A stretch of 64,000 nucleotides of DNA, taken from NCBI RefSeq assembly GCF_040361435.1, contig NZ_APNL01000022.1:1-64000 (forward strand). Reading direction: 5' to 3'. This document shows positions 32,284 to 42,508 of this stretch, piece by piece. The stretch comes from Salinisphaera sp002433465. Its GTDB lineage: Bacteria; Pseudomonadota; Gammaproteobacteria; Nevskiales; Salinisphaeraceae. The notes below the pieces were generated by a model that was given only the letters and a program-made list of their open reading frames with translations, did not search any database and was not told where the DNA came from. The position numbers and the translations under genes were made by a program. How positions within the stretch are numbered: position 1 is the stretch's first letter; each line of letters starts with the position of its first letter.

Positions 32284-33579
32284 ATGTCTTTCTGTCGTTC
32301 TACGGCAGGCGCCACCGTGTTCGGTGCATGCCTGCTGCTGTTGGCCGTGCGCGCGGGCGCGGTCGTTCAAATCCCCCAGCCGTTAACGCTGGACGCCGCG
32401 CTTGCCTGGGCTGATGAGTACAACCCCGCGGTTCGTGCGGCGGCCATTCGTATCCGCCGACTGGGCGGCGAAGCGGTGCACGCCGATGTGGCCGTGCCGT
32501 CCAATCCGCGCGTCGAACTCGAAGCCGGTCGACGCGACCAGCCGGGCGGCGCGGATACCGATATCGGTATCCGCATCAGCCAGACGTTCTGGATTGCGGG
32601 CCAGGCGGGGCTGCGATCCGCGGCCGCCGACCAGTCCCTGGCCGCCGCTCAGGCCGACCATGCCTACCTGACTGCGACCGTTGCGGCGCGCACGCGCGCG
32701 GCATTCCTTTCGGTGCTGGTGGCCGAGCAGGCGGTGACTACCGCCGAGCGCGTGGTCGATACCAATCGCCAGCTTGACGACTATGCACGTCGTCGGCTCG
32801 ACGCGGGCGCCGGTACGCGGATCGAAACCAATGCGGCGCGACTCGGCCTGCAGCGTGCGCGGGCGTTCGCAGCGGCCGCGCACGATGCGGCCACACAGGC
32901 ACGATTGCGCCTCAAGAATCTGCTGGCGATCGATCCGGCACGGCATCTGGCGATCAAAGGCCAGCTCGCGTTTCGCCGGCTTGAATTACCGGACGAGGAA
33001 CGGTTGCTCGAGCGGGCGGTACAACAGCGCGGCGATCTGCAGGCAGCGGCCGCCCGGATCGTAGCCGCACGGAAGCAACTCGCGCTGGCCGAACGCCAGA
33101 TCGTACCCAATCTCACGGTATTCGGTTTCTATCGCGAAGAAGCCGGTGGGCGCAGCGCCGGCGGCGCCGATATCACTGGCGGCGGCATTGGTTTCGAGTT
33201 GCCCCTGATGCACCGCTATGAAGGCGAACGCCAGATCGCCGACGCGGATCTGGCCGAGGCTCAACTCGATGCCGCCAACCTGCAACGCGAGGTTCGTCTC
33301 CAGGTGCTGTCGGGCCTGAGCGCCTATCGGGCCGCACGCGAGCGCGCCGATGTGCTCAGCGATGCGGTGCTTGATGCGGCGCAGAGCACGCTCGAACTCA
33401 CCCGGCGTTCGTTTGCGGCCGGCAAGGTCGGGGCCCCGGCGATCACCTCGGCGCAGAACAATCTCATCGATATACGTCGTGATTATCTCGACGCGCTCGC
33501 TTCGCTGGTGAGGGCCGGTACCGATCTCGAACGGGCCACCGGTGGCTTGATCGTCATGGCAAACGGGCAGGGCGAATAA
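32284..33579 (+). CDS. czcC: Heavy-metal efflux outer membrane factor (TolC family)
   Basis: A 431-residue TolC-family protein with a signal peptide (LLLLAVRAGAV) and two outer-membrane-efflux repeats rich in Ala/Arg/Asp coiled coil (about 35-215 and 225-425). The order C-B-A and the His-rich adaptor downstream identify it as the outer-membrane channel of a CzcCBA-type metal pump. The stop codon overlaps the start of czcB by one base. The exported metal is not predictable from this subunit. Confidence 0.87.
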   Translation: MSFCRSTAGATVFGACLLLLAVRAGAVVQIPQPLTLDAALAWADEYNPAVRAAAIRIRRLGGEAVHADVAVPSNPRVELEAGRRDQPGGADTDIGIRISQTFWIAGQAGLRSAAADQSLAAAQADHAYLTATVAARTRAAFLSVLVAEQAVTTAERVVDTNRQLDDYARRRLDAGAGTRIETNAARLGLQRARAFAAAAHDAATQARLRLKNLLAIDPARHLAIKGQLAFRRLELPDEERLLERAVQQRGDLQAAAARIVAARKQLALAERQIVPNLTVFGFYREEAGGRSAGGADITGGGIGFELPLMHRYEGERQIADADLAEAQLDAANLQREVRLQVLSGLSAYRAARERADVLSDAVLDAAQSTLELTRRSFAAGKVGAPAITSAQNNLIDIRRDYLDALASLVRAGTDLERATGGLIVMANGQGE

Positions 33580-34877
33580 TGAACAACCGACTATTCAGAC
33601 AGATAGCGATCGCGGGTTCGGTGGTGCTGCTCTTGAGTCAGGCCGCCTGCAACGGCGCACCGGCTGATAACGATGGCCGCACACAAGGCGGCGCACAGGT
33701 GCACGCCTCCGGTCCCCACGCAGAGCACGACCCGCATGAGGGCGGCGACCACGACCGACCGGATGATACGCAGCACGACCCCAATCGGGTCGAGTTGAAC
33801 GCCGAACAGCGTGAGGCGCTGGACATCCGGGTCGCGCCTGCCGGGGGCACTGATCCGGGCGCAGCCATACAAGCACCGGCCACGGTGGAATTCGACGCCG
33901 ACCGGGTGGCACGCGTCGGCCCGCGATTACAAGCGAAGGTGGTCTCGGTGGCCGTCGATCTGGGCGCACGGGTGGAAGCCGGCGATACCCTGGCCGTGCT
34001 CGATAGCGTCGCGCTCGGCAAGGAGAAAGCCGCCTATCTCACCGCAACGGCCCGCTATCGCACACGCCAGGCCGCGTATGCACGCGATCGCAACCTGGCG
34101 GCCGATCAGATTGTAAGTGAGTCCGATCTGGCCGAAACCCGTGCCGCCTACGAACAGGCCCGGGCCGAGCGACGCGCAGAACGTGCAGAGCTTCGCCTGT
34201 ATGGGCTGGACAAGGCGGCGATTGATGCCATCGACGACAGCGCCGACGTCCCGCTGTCACGTATGACACTGATTGCGCCGCGCGCCGGTGTCGTCGCACG
34301 ACGCGATCTGGTGGCGGGGCAAACACTGAATGCAAACGAAACGCCCATTCATATCGTCGACAACACCCGCATGTGGCTGATGATCGATGCCGCCGAACAG
34401 GCGTTGTCGTACCTGGAAGAGGGTCAGAGCGTGCGCTTCGATGTGCGTCCGTTTCCGGATGCACGTTTTACCGGGCGGGTCGATTGGATATCGCCTCGGT
34501 TGGATGCCCAGACCCGGACCGTGCAGGTACGCGCGATCGTGGACAATCCCGACGGGCTGCTGCGCGCCGGCATGTTTGCGACCGCGACCATCGCCGCTGG
34601 GCAGGGCGACGCCCCGGATTCGATCGCGTCGGGCAGCCGCCATACACAAGTGCCGATCGATGCGGTTCAGCAGATCGGGGCTCGCCAGGGCGTGTTCGTT
34701 CCCGGCGAGGGCGAGGGCGTATTCGTCTTTACGCCGGTCACCACGGGCCGTGAGGGCAGCGGTCAGGTGGAAATCAGCAGCGGCGTGTCGGTCGGCCAGC
34801 CGTTGGTCGTGGCGGGGGCCTTCGATTTGAAGGCCGCGCTGACCGCCGCCGGGCGCAGCGCGACGCATTCACACTAG
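33579..34877 (+). CDS. czcB: Heavy-metal efflux periplasmic adaptor
   Basis: A 432-residue membrane-fusion protein linking the RND pump to the outer-membrane channel. A lipoprotein-like signal ends LLLSQAAC-NG. The mature N-terminus is His/Asp-rich (HASGPHAEHDPHEGGDHD), typical of CzcB-type metal-sensing tails. Then come the hairpin and lipoyl domains (PATVEFDADRVARV to VLDSVALGKEKAAYL), a barrel domain (APRAGVVARRDLVAGQTLN) and a membrane-proximal domain. It starts one base before the czcC stop. Confidence 0.88.
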   Translation: MNNRLFRQIAIAGSVVLLLSQAACNGAPADNDGRTQGGAQVHASGPHAEHDPHEGGDHDRPDDTQHDPNRVELNAEQREALDIRVAPAGGTDPGAAIQAPATVEFDADRVARVGPRLQAKVVSVAVDLGARVEAGDTLAVLDSVALGKEKAAYLTATARYRTRQAAYARDRNLAADQIVSESDLAETRAAYEQARAERRAERAELRLYGLDKAAIDAIDDSADVPLSRMTLIAPRAGVVARRDLVAGQTLNANETPIHIVDNTRMWLMIDAAEQALSYLEEGQSVRFDVRPFPDARFTGRVDWISPRLDAQTRTVQVRAIVDNPDGLLRAGMFATATIAAGQGDAPDSIASGSRHTQVPIDAVQQIGARQGVFVPGEGEGVFVFTPVTTGREGSGQVEISSGVSVGQPLVVAGAFDLKAALTAAGRSATHSH

Positions 34878-34889
34878 GGCGAACCGATC

Positions 34890-37800
34890 ATGATCAACGC
34901 CATCATTCGCCTGGCCATGGCGAACCGTCTTTTGGTACTGGTTGCCGCCGCAGCGCTTGCCCTGGGCGGCTACTTTTCCCTGCGCTCACTGCCGGTGGAT
35001 GCCTTTCCCGACGCCACGCCCACACTGGTCCAGGTCTATACCGCGAGCTCGGGGTTGTCACCGGTCGATATCGAAACGCTGATCTCGTATCCGATCGAAA
35101 TCAGCATGTATGGGCTGCCCGGGCTGGATCGGGTGCAGTCGACATCGATATTCGGGCTGTCACGCGTGGACGTCTATTTCGACGACGCCACCGATATCTA
35201 TTTTGCCCGCCGCCTGGTCAACGAACGCCTCGCCGACGCACGCCGCGAAATGCCGACCGGGCTCGGCGAGCCGCAGCTCGGACCGATCACCACCGGCCTG
35301 GGCCGTATCCTGATGTACTCGGTCGAAAACGAACCGGGCGCCCATCATTCGCTCATGGACCGACGGACCGCGCAGGACTGGCTGATCAAGCCGCAACTGC
35401 GCACTGTAGAGGGCGTCACCGGCGTGCTGTCGATCGGCGGCTACGAAAAGCAGTATCAGGTCATACTGGATATGGACGCGTTGACGGCGCGTGGGCTTGC
35501 GCCCGCCGATGTTCGGGCTGCGCTGGCGCGTAACAACCGCAACGTCGGCGCGTCATTCATCGAACGCGGCGGCGAGGAATACATTGTTCGTGGCTACGGC
35601 TGGGTATCGGCCGGTGACGCGGGGCTGGCGGATTTACGCAATACTCGAATCGCCACGCGAAACGGCGCGCCCGTTTACGTACAGGATATCGGCGAGGTGG
35701 GCTATGGCCGGGCTATCCGGCGCGGGGCCGAAATCGCCAACGGCGAGGAGTCGGTGGGCGGCTACGTGCTCAAGCTCATCGGTGCGGATACCCAGCGCGT
35801 GCTCCACCGAGTGAACGCCAAGCTCGACGAAATCAACGATTCGCTGCCCGAAGGCATGACCACGCGGGTGTACTACTCCCAGGCCGAACTCGTGGACAAG
35901 GCAACCGGCACGGTCGTCCAGGCCTTATTGCTTGGCGCGATTCTGGTGCTGGGGTTGCTCTATGTGTTTCTGGGCAATCTGCGCTCGACGCTGATCGTGG
36001 TTTCGAGCGTGCCGTTATCCCTGTTGGTGGCCTTTATCGCCATGCGCCTGTCGGGCCTGTCCGCCAATCTGATGAGCCTGGGCGGTCTGGCGATCGGGAT
36101 CGGCATGATGGTCGATGGCTCCGTGGTGATGATCGAAAACATCGTGCGCCGCCTCGGCGAACACGCAAAGACCGCCGCAAGCGACAAAGGCGAGGGCGAT
36201 GCCGACCTGGCGCGTATCGTGGGCCTTGCCGCGCGCGAGGTCGGCCGGCCCATTGTGTTCGCAGTGGCCATTGTCATTCTGGTGTTCTTGCCGTTGTTCA
36301 CCCTGCAGGGCGTGGAAGGCAAGTTGTTTTCACCGATGGCCTATACCATCAGCTTTGCCCTAGCGGCTGCCTTGTTGTTATCGCTCACCCTGGTTCCGGT
36401 ATTGGCGGTACTGGTGCTTCCACGCGCCGACGCGTTGCGCGAACCCCGGCTGATTGCGTGGCTCAAGGCCGGCTACAGACCGCTGCGCGACGCCGCTCTC
36501 ACGTCGCCGCGCACCGTGTTCGCCATCACCGTCTTGTTGTTCATTGCTAGCCTGAGCGTATTCCCGCGGCTGGGTACGGAGTTTCTCCCCACGCTGCGCG
36601 AGGGCACGTTCATGGTTCGATCCACGCTGCCACCCGGGGCGAGCCTCGATTCGGCCGTCGCTTACGGAAAACGGGTACAGGCCACGGTCCGAGCGTTCGA
36701 CGAAGTGACCGGTGCCTATTCTAGAGTGGGCCGCGCCGAGGTCGGCGGCGATCCAGAGCCGGTCAATGTCATCGCCACCACGGTGAATCTGAAGCCGCTG
36801 GATACCTGGCAGGGCGGACATAACTACGAAAGTCTGCAAAATGCCATGGCGGCACGCCTGGCCCAGCGCGTCCCGGGCCTCGCCAACAATTTCTCACAGC
36901 CCATCCAGTTGCGTACCGACGAGCTGCTCTCGGGCGTCCAGGCGGAGCTGGTCGTGAGCATTTTTGGCGATGATCTCGACTCGTTGGCGGACCTTGGCGC
37001 CCGTGTTGCCGATATTGCACGGAATACGAAAGGTGCCGTGGATGTCCGGGTACAACAGCAGGGCGGAAAGCAGCAGGTTGTCATAAGCCCCGATCGCGCA
37101 TCGCTTGCACGTTTTGGCATCAGCGTGGACGACGTGCTCGAGACGCTCTCGCTGGGCGTCGGCGGCGCCCGGGTTGGCCAGGTCTTCGACGGCGTACGGC
37201 GCTTCGATATTTTCATGCGTCTGGAACCTGACCAGCGTTCGCGTATCGACGCGATTCGAAACCTGAGTCTGCGCGCGCCCGACGGCGCGCTGATCCCGTT
37301 GTCGCGGGTGGCCGATATCGATATACGGACCGGACCGAAAAAGATTTCGCGCGCCAACGCCAGTCGCCGACTGTTCGTACAGATGAATGTGCGCGGGCGG
37401 GATATGGGCGGGGTGGTCACTGACCTGCGGCAACGCATTGATCGTGAAATCGATTTGCCGGCCGGGTATTTCGTAGATTTCGGTGGCCAGTTCGAAAATC
37501 AGCAGCGCGCGATGAAGCGGCTCTATCTGGTCGTTCCGGTCACGCTGGCGCTGATCTTTCTGCTGCTTTACAGCGCATTCTCCAGCCTGCGGTATGCCGC
37601 ACTGATTTTTCTCAATGTCCCGTTCGCAATTATCGGGGGCATCTTCACGCTATGGGTTGCCGGCCTGTATTTATCCGTGCCGGCGGCCGTGGGCTTCATC
37701 GCCGTATTCGGCGTCGCAGTTCAGAACGGCGTGGTCATGGTCGCCTATATCAACCAGTTACGAAACGAGGGTCGCACCTTGCATGACGCGGTGCGTACAG

Positions 37801-38006
37801 GCGCGGAACATCGGCTGCGGCCAGTACTGATGACCGCGCTCACCGCGATCCTCGGTCTGATCCCTTTGTTGCTGGCCGACGGCATTGGCTCGAACGTGCA
37901 AAGACCGCTCGCCGCCGTCGTCATCGGTGGCCTGGTGACCTCGACGTTGTTGACGCTGCTCGTACTGCCCAGCGTTTATCGCTGGTTCGCGGAGCCGAAT
38001 AATTAA
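34890..38006 (+). CDS. czcA: Heavy-metal efflux RND transporter
   Basis: A 1038-residue inner-membrane proton-driven pump of the HME-RND family with 12 membrane segments and two large periplasmic loops. The central helix reads AIGIGMMVDGSVVMIENIVRR (about residues 405-425); its Asp and Glu are the charged residues of the proton relay in CzcA-type pumps, differing from the CusA copper/silver type. The N-terminus (RLVLVAAAALALGGYFSLRSLP style) and VSSVPLSLLV segments are normal. Length and order suit zinc, cobalt, cadmium or another divalent cation, but the ion is not settled. It follows czcB by 12 bp. Confidence 0.9.
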   Translation: MINAIIRLAMANRLLVLVAAAALALGGYFSLRSLPVDAFPDATPTLVQVYTASSGLSPVDIETLISYPIEISMYGLPGLDRVQSTSIFGLSRVDVYFDDATDIYFARRLVNERLADARREMPTGLGEPQLGPITTGLGRILMYSVENEPGAHHSLMDRRTAQDWLIKPQLRTVEGVTGVLSIGGYEKQYQVILDMDALTARGLAPADVRAALARNNRNVGASFIERGGEEYIVRGYGWVSAGDAGLADLRNTRIATRNGAPVYVQDIGEVGYGRAIRRGAEIANGEESVGGYVLKLIGADTQRVLHRVNAKLDEINDSLPEGMTTRVYYSQAELVDKATGTVVQALLLGAILVLGLLYVFLGNLRSTLIVVSSVPLSLLVAFIAMRLSGLSANLMSLGGLAIGIGMMVDGSVVMIENIVRRLGEHAKTAASDKGEGDADLARIVGLAAREVGRPIVFAVAIVILVFLPLFTLQGVEGKLFSPMAYTISFALAAALLLSLTLVPVLAVLVLPRADALREPRLIAWLKAGYRPLRDAALTSPRTVFAITVLLFIASLSVFPRLGTEFLPTLREGTFMVRSTLPPGASLDSAVAYGKRVQATVRAFDEVTGAYSRVGRAEVGGDPEPVNVIATTVNLKPLDTWQGGHNYESLQNAMAARLAQRVPGLANNFSQPIQLRTDELLSGVQAELVVSIFGDDLDSLADLGARVADIARNTKGAVDVRVQQQGGKQQVVISPDRASLARFGISVDDVLETLSLGVGGARVGQVFDGVRRFDIFMRLEPDQRSRIDAIRNLSLRAPDGALIPLSRVADIDIRTGPKKISRANASRRLFVQMNVRGRDMGGVVTDLRQRIDREIDLPAGYFVDFGGQFENQQRAMKRLYLVVPVTLALIFLLLYSAFSSLRYAALIFLNVPFAIIGGIFTLWVAGLYLSVPAAVGFIAVFGVAVQNGVVMVAYINQLRNEGRTLHDAVRTGAEHRLRPVLMTALTAILGLIPLLLADGIGSNVQRPLAAVVIGGLVTSTLLTLLVLPSVYRWFAEPNN

Positions 38007-38249
38007 AGCGACGTGAATGAATTGGAGGCCGCGGCGGCGCGCGCACTAGACGATCGCGAAATATCTCAAAAAAAACGTCGCAAACGGTCAAGAACGTCAT
38101 ACAAGGGCCGTAAAATAGGGTGCTTGTATAAATTACGTCGGGCAGAAAGCACGCGCGTGGCCAGCCTCCAGATGGCGCTGCGGGCGAGTTTGCTGCCGAC
38201 TGACCGAAACGGCTTGGGCCGGTCGTCAATCACATCAATGGAGCATGGC

Positions 38250-38459
38250 ATGCTTTTGAATATCCACCGCCAGACGGTCGCGTCGTGGGTCACCACGCTA
38301 GTCGCCGTGTTTTTCATCCTGGGGTTCGTCGCCGGCGTCGCGAGCGGTATGGGCGCCCAGTGGGCCGTGCTGGCTGCGGCCGCGGTCATCCTCGGCACCC
38401 AGATGCTGCTGTCGCGTAAGGGCTCACAAATTCGACCGGCGATCGCTGCAGCGCGCTAG
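38250..38459 (+). CDS. Small two-helix membrane protein
   Basis: A 69-residue hypothetical protein, mostly two hydrophobic helices (SWVTTLVAVFFILGFVAGVA and WAVLAAAAVILGTQMLL) joined by a short loop, with a basic tail (SRKGSQIRPAIAAAR). The ATG at 38250 is chosen because GGAG lies seven bases upstream; an ATG at 38238 and much longer in-frame extensions read as low-complexity basic sequence. I do not recognise the family. It lies 244 bp after czcA on the same strand and might be co-transcribed. Confidence 0.55.
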   Translation: MLLNIHRQTVASWVTTLVAVFFILGFVAGVASGMGAQWAVLAAAAVILGTQMLLSRKGSQIRPAIAAAR

Positions 38460-38878
38460 GCTGTCGCGAACCTCGCGCAACTGTCAGAAGCGCGTGTCTG
38501 TATGGACACGCGCACGCCTGTTCTGGCGGCTCGTGTCGTAAATCAGTTTACGACCCATTTGGCCGGTCGCATCGAAAACGAATTCGAAGCGACTATCGCC
38601 GACTCTATGAAGTAGGAGCCAGGCGGTGCGAATACATCCGCGAAACACAGGGCGTTGGTCAGCTTAGTATTGGATTTAACATAATATACATTATGACCAG
38701 TCATATCTCACGATAGGCCGCCACACTTTGCTGGTTGTAACTGGCACAGCCAGTCGTCTAGTCGTTGGCCTCTTCCCTAGGTGACGGTCTCACGCGAGCT
38801 TGCAACCATGCACGCGATAAGCGGATCCGCTTTTGCAGCCTGTTGGCTGCACCCGGCACGACTCGGGCAACCCACACG
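38460..38878. other. Convergent intergenic region with orphan operator
   Basis: About 420 bases without a gene between two convergent genes. It is more A+T-rich than its surroundings. It contains two overlapping dyads (separate entry). The segment may be a remnant of a deleted gene, as no gene starts near the dyads in a direction they could control. Confidence 0.45.
38680..38705. promoter_or_regulatory. Overlapping dyads, TetR-type operator-like
   Basis: CATAAT (38680-38685) is repeated inverted as ATTATG (38690-38695) around four bases, and TATGAC (38692-38697) is repeated inverted as GTCATA (38700-38705) around CA. The second is a compact dyad of the kind many TetR-family repressors bind; the A+T-rich first part could serve as a -10 region. 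No regulator gene adjoins it. Confidence 0.4.
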
Positions 38879-39316
38879 CTAGGACCGCGGCTTGTCGTTC
38901 GTTATCACACCGGTGTTCAGGTACTGACGATACTGACGGCAATAGAAATCCGCGTATCGCCGCGTGGTATCCGTCGGTGTCTTGTCGGAGTTGCGCTGCC
39001 ACATGTCGCATTGCACATACAGACGACGACCATCGGGCGACGTCTTGCGTTGCTCGAGCATCTGGTCGGAGCGCTGGCGCTGTTCGTGTGCCGTCTGTTG
39101 GCGACTTTCCCTGGCAACCTGCTCGCGGTAATCGCGGCCGGCCGTAACGGCGGACCCTGGCGGTGCGTTTACCGTGAACGACGGCCCTTCGCCGATCGCC
39201 TTGGACAGCATCGATGTGGTGACCCAAAGCCGTGTGAAGTCCGTTGCCAGATTGCCGACATACACGCCCGCCGCGACCGCCAAGGCCATGGCGAAGTAAT
39301 TGATACTCGTTTTCAT
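38879..39316 (-). CDS. Uncharacterised membrane-anchored protein
   Basis: A 145-residue protein with one N-terminal hydrophobic helix (NYFAMALAVAAGVYVGNL), then a soluble part: a Gln/Arg/Glu-rich coiled stretch (REQVARESRQQTAHEQRQRSDQMLEQR) and a C-terminal segment with two cysteines (YVQCDMWQ, FYCRQYRQYL). I do not recognise it. The ATG at 39316 starts at the membrane helix but lacks a good ribosome site; an in-frame ATG 30 bases earlier is possible. It is 80 bp downstream of the RND pump gene and on the same strand. Confidence 0.55.
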   Translation of the reverse strand: MKTSINYFAMALAVAAGVYVGNLATDFTRLWVTTSMLSKAIGEGPSFTVNAPPGSAVTAGRDYREQVARESRQQTAHEQRQRSDQMLEQRKTSPDGRRLYVQCDMWQRNSDKTPTDTTRRYADFYCRQYRQYLNTGVITNDKPRS

Positions 39317-39395
39317 GCGGTCTGTATCGGCAGGCCGTCGCGCCATGCGCAGCCCGGCTGCCGCTGGAATCTTATAGGCCTGGCTGGCGGCGGAA

Positions 39396-42300
39396 TCACC
39401 GCGCGATGCCGCGCCCGGCCATATTCGGTTTACGCACGCGAAATACGACGCAGTAAAGCACCGGTACGACACCGAGAGTAAGCAGCGTGCCCACGGCCAG
39501 GCCGAACGCCAGCACGCTGGCCATGCCGTAAAACAAGGCGTCGTGAAAGATGATCAACGGCAGCAGACCGAGGATGGTCGTGATGGTGGTCATCATGATC
39601 GGACGCAAACGGCGTACGCAGGCAGAGATGACCGCCTCGTAGGCCGTTGTGTTGTCAGCGGCCCGTTCTATTTCAATCTGGTCGAGCAGCACGATGCCGT
39701 TATTGAGAAGAATACCCGCGAGCGCGTACAGGCCGAGAATTTCCATAAAGCCGAAATTGGCCCGCATCACGTACAGCCCGATCACCGCACCGATGAGCAG
39801 CAACGGCAGCGTTGCGACAATGATCAACGGCCGCCGATAGCCGTTGAACTGAATAACCAGCAGCAAAAGCATCGCCCCCGCACACAGGGGGAAATTCGCG
39901 GATAAGGCGGCTTGGCCCTCGGCCGATTCCTCGACGACGCCGTCGATCTCGATATGGTGATGGGCCGCAAGCGAGGCATCGATTTCGTCGAGTCGGGCCT
40001 GCAGGCGCGGAAGCATGTCTTCGGCCGACAATTGCGTATTGCGGGCTTCGACGGTAACCGTGCGCGCCATATCCTCGCGCGCGATCACCCCGAACCGTGG
40101 TACGAGCTCAAAGTCCGCGATTTGTACCAGCGGCACGCTATGCCCCTGGGACTGGGAAAACACCGACAGTGACTTCACCCGGTCGAGATCGTGCCTTTCA
40201 GCGTCGGCCGCGCGCAGCACGACCGGGAAGATATCGTCGCCCTCTCGAAATTCGGTGATCGTGCGCCCGTCGAAATACTGGCTCATGGAGCGTGCGACGT
40301 CGGCCGAGGTCACGCCGGCGCGGCGCGCCCTGGCCTGGTCGATATCCACGCGAATGGCATCAATACGGTTCTCCCAGTCGTGGCGTACGTCGATGGTATG
40401 CGCCACCGTTGCCATCAGACTCTCGATCCGACTCGCCTGCGCGTAGATATAGTCGGCATCCGGGCCCTTTATCTGAATCTGCAGCTGACTCGAATCACTG
40501 GGCCCCAGAAACATGCGCTTGACGCGCGCCCTTGCCGACGGCACCTCGGCATTGAGCGCGGCGCGAATTTCCTCTTCCGCACGATCCATATGCGCGTAGT
40601 CGTCGATATTGACGACCATGAAGCCCCGAAACGGTGCCGGGTCGACGGGCGTTAGCGAAAGCACGAAACGCGGCCCACCGAAGCCGACATAGGCAGCGAA
40701 GTCGCGTACGTAAGGAAAATGCTCGGCGTCATCCACAACCGCCATCATCTGCTGGATCGCGGCGTCGGTGGCCGTGCTCGGCGAGCCGGCCGGGCGATCG
40801 ACATACACGAGAATCTGCGCGCGGTCGGAATCGGGAAAGAATTTCGCCGGCGCATGGTTCAGGCCGACCACCGACACCACCAGCAGTACCAGCATGGCTA
40901 GCAGGAACAAGACCGGGCGCTGCATGACGCGACGCAGCCGTTTCTCATACAGGCCGTTCATACACCGAAACAGGCGTTCCGAGAATCGCGCCGTGCCCGC
41001 CGCCGCCCCCGTACCGCGGCCGGGTTCGACACGAATGAAGCGATAACACAGCAGCGGCGTCAGCCCCATGGCCAGAAGCCAGGACATCAGCAACGTAATA
41101 AGGATCACGAGCGATATCGAACGCGTGTACTCGCCGGCGACGTGTTCGGCAAGCATGAGAGGCAGGAATACCAGAATGGTGGTCAGCGTCGACGACAGCA
41201 GCGGAATCGCCATCTGATCACCGGTCTGTTTGAGCGCATCGTCGCGGCTGGCGCCCTCCTCCAGCCGCCGCTTGAAGTCTTCGGCGATCACGATGCCGTT
41301 GTCGACCAGCAGGCCGAGCGCGATCACGAGCGTGGCCAGGCTCATGCGCTGCAGCGAAAGATCGAAAAACCCCATCACCGCAAGGCTTGCGAGCATCACG
41401 GCCGGAACGATCGAGCCCACGATCACGCCCGTGCGCAGCCCCAGGAACAGAATGACGACGGCGAGCACGATGGCCAGCGTCTGCAGCACGTTAACGGTGA
41501 CGCCGTAGACCGTGTTGGCCACCTGCTCGGCCTGGAACGTGGCGATATCCAGCCGGTAACCGGCCGGCAGATCCTGCTGCAGCGTGGCGATCATGCGCTT
41601 AACGTCTTCGCCGTAGTCGATCACGCTATTGCCGGACAGCATTGCGACCGAAAACACGAGCGCCGGCCGGCCGTTGTAGTAGGCCTTCTGGTCGGGCGGA
41701 TCGAGATAGCCGCGCTCGACCGTGGCAATATCCTGAAGCGGCACCACGCTGTCGCTATCGGGCAGCGCGATAAGCGCCTCGCGGATGGACTCAATATCCT
41801 CGAACTGGCCGCTCGGCTCGATGGCAAAGCGGCGTCCGCCGGTATCGACCGCACCGCCGGGACGAATGATGTTCTGATCGGCCAGCGTCGCGATCAACTG
41901 TTCCGGGTCCAGCCCCATCTTGGCGAGCCGGGCGTTGGTCGTCTCGATATAGATACGTTCCGGCTGCACCCCGAGAATATCGACCCGCTTGGTATGCTTG
42001 ACCGTGTATAAACGGTCGCGAATATGCTGGGCCATGTCGAACATCTGCGACATGCTGAAATCGTCGGAGGTCAGCGCGGCCGTCACCACGGCCACGTCGC
42101 CGAAATCGTCGTTAACCTGCGGCTTGGACGCACCCTGCGGCAAGTCGTCGCGCACGGCTTCGATCTTGTGGCGCATTTCGTCCCAGATTTGCTCCAGGTC
42201 GAAATACTGGTCCTGAACTTCAACGTGGATGATCGACGTGCCGGGCATGGACGTGCTTCGAATCTGCTCGACCTCCGGCACCTGGCGAATCGCTTCTTCG

Positions 42301-42500
42301 AGCGTCTTCGTGATCAACAACTCGACACGCTCGGCGGACAGGCCTTCGAAATGCGTGGTGACCACGGCCTCACGGATAGTGATCTCCGGGTCTTCCCGAG
42401 TCGGCAGCGAGAAATAGCTCAAAACGCCGGCCGCGGTGGCCACCACGACGAGCATCAGCACCACCGGCCAATAGCGAAGCGCGAGCTGGCTGATGTTCAT
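39396..42500 (-). CDS. RND-family efflux transporter, inner membrane
   Basis: A 1034-residue pump of the AcrB/MdtB superfamily (hydrophobe/amphiphile type, more like the VexF/MexF-related 'ACR' group), driven by protons. The N-terminus ALRYWPVVLMLVVVATAAGVLSYF is the first membrane helix; the central helix is ALGLLVDNGIVIAEDFKRR, with the Asp-Asn pair of the proton relay, and PLLCYRFI, NHAPAKFFPDSDRAQ and the second repeat follow. Substrate is unknown: candidates are organic solvents, dyes or antibiotics. The adaptor gene precedes it by eight bp. No outer-membrane partner is encoded here; a TolC-type channel from elsewhere would be needed. Confidence 0.88.
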   Translation of the reverse strand: MNISQLALRYWPVVLMLVVVATAAGVLSYFSLPTREDPEITIREAVVTTHFEGLSAERVELLITKTLEEAIRQVPEVEQIRSTSMPGTSIIHVEVQDQYFDLEQIWDEMRHKIEAVRDDLPQGASKPQVNDDFGDVAVVTAALTSDDFSMSQMFDMAQHIRDRLYTVKHTKRVDILGVQPERIYIETTNARLAKMGLDPEQLIATLADQNIIRPGGAVDTGGRRFAIEPSGQFEDIESIREALIALPDSDSVVPLQDIATVERGYLDPPDQKAYYNGRPALVFSVAMLSGNSVIDYGEDVKRMIATLQQDLPAGYRLDIATFQAEQVANTVYGVTVNVLQTLAIVLAVVILFLGLRTGVIVGSIVPAVMLASLAVMGFFDLSLQRMSLATLVIALGLLVDNGIVIAEDFKRRLEEGASRDDALKQTGDQMAIPLLSSTLTTILVFLPLMLAEHVAGEYTRSISLVILITLLMSWLLAMGLTPLLCYRFIRVEPGRGTGAAAGTARFSERLFRCMNGLYEKRLRRVMQRPVLFLLAMLVLLVVSVVGLNHAPAKFFPDSDRAQILVYVDRPAGSPSTATDAAIQQMMAVVDDAEHFPYVRDFAAYVGFGGPRFVLSLTPVDPAPFRGFMVVNIDDYAHMDRAEEEIRAALNAEVPSARARVKRMFLGPSDSSQLQIQIKGPDADYIYAQASRIESLMATVAHTIDVRHDWENRIDAIRVDIDQARARRAGVTSADVARSMSQYFDGRTITEFREGDDIFPVVLRAADAERHDLDRVKSLSVFSQSQGHSVPLVQIADFELVPRFGVIAREDMARTVTVEARNTQLSAEDMLPRLQARLDEIDASLAAHHHIEIDGVVEESAEGQAALSANFPLCAGAMLLLLVIQFNGYRRPLIIVATLPLLLIGAVIGLYVMRANFGFMEILGLYALAGILLNNGIVLLDQIEIERAADNTTAYEAVISACVRRLRPIMMTTITTILGLLPLIIFHDALFYGMASVLAFGLAVGTLLTLGVVPVLYCVVFRVRKPNMAGRGIAR

Positions 42501-42508
42501 GGCGCGCG

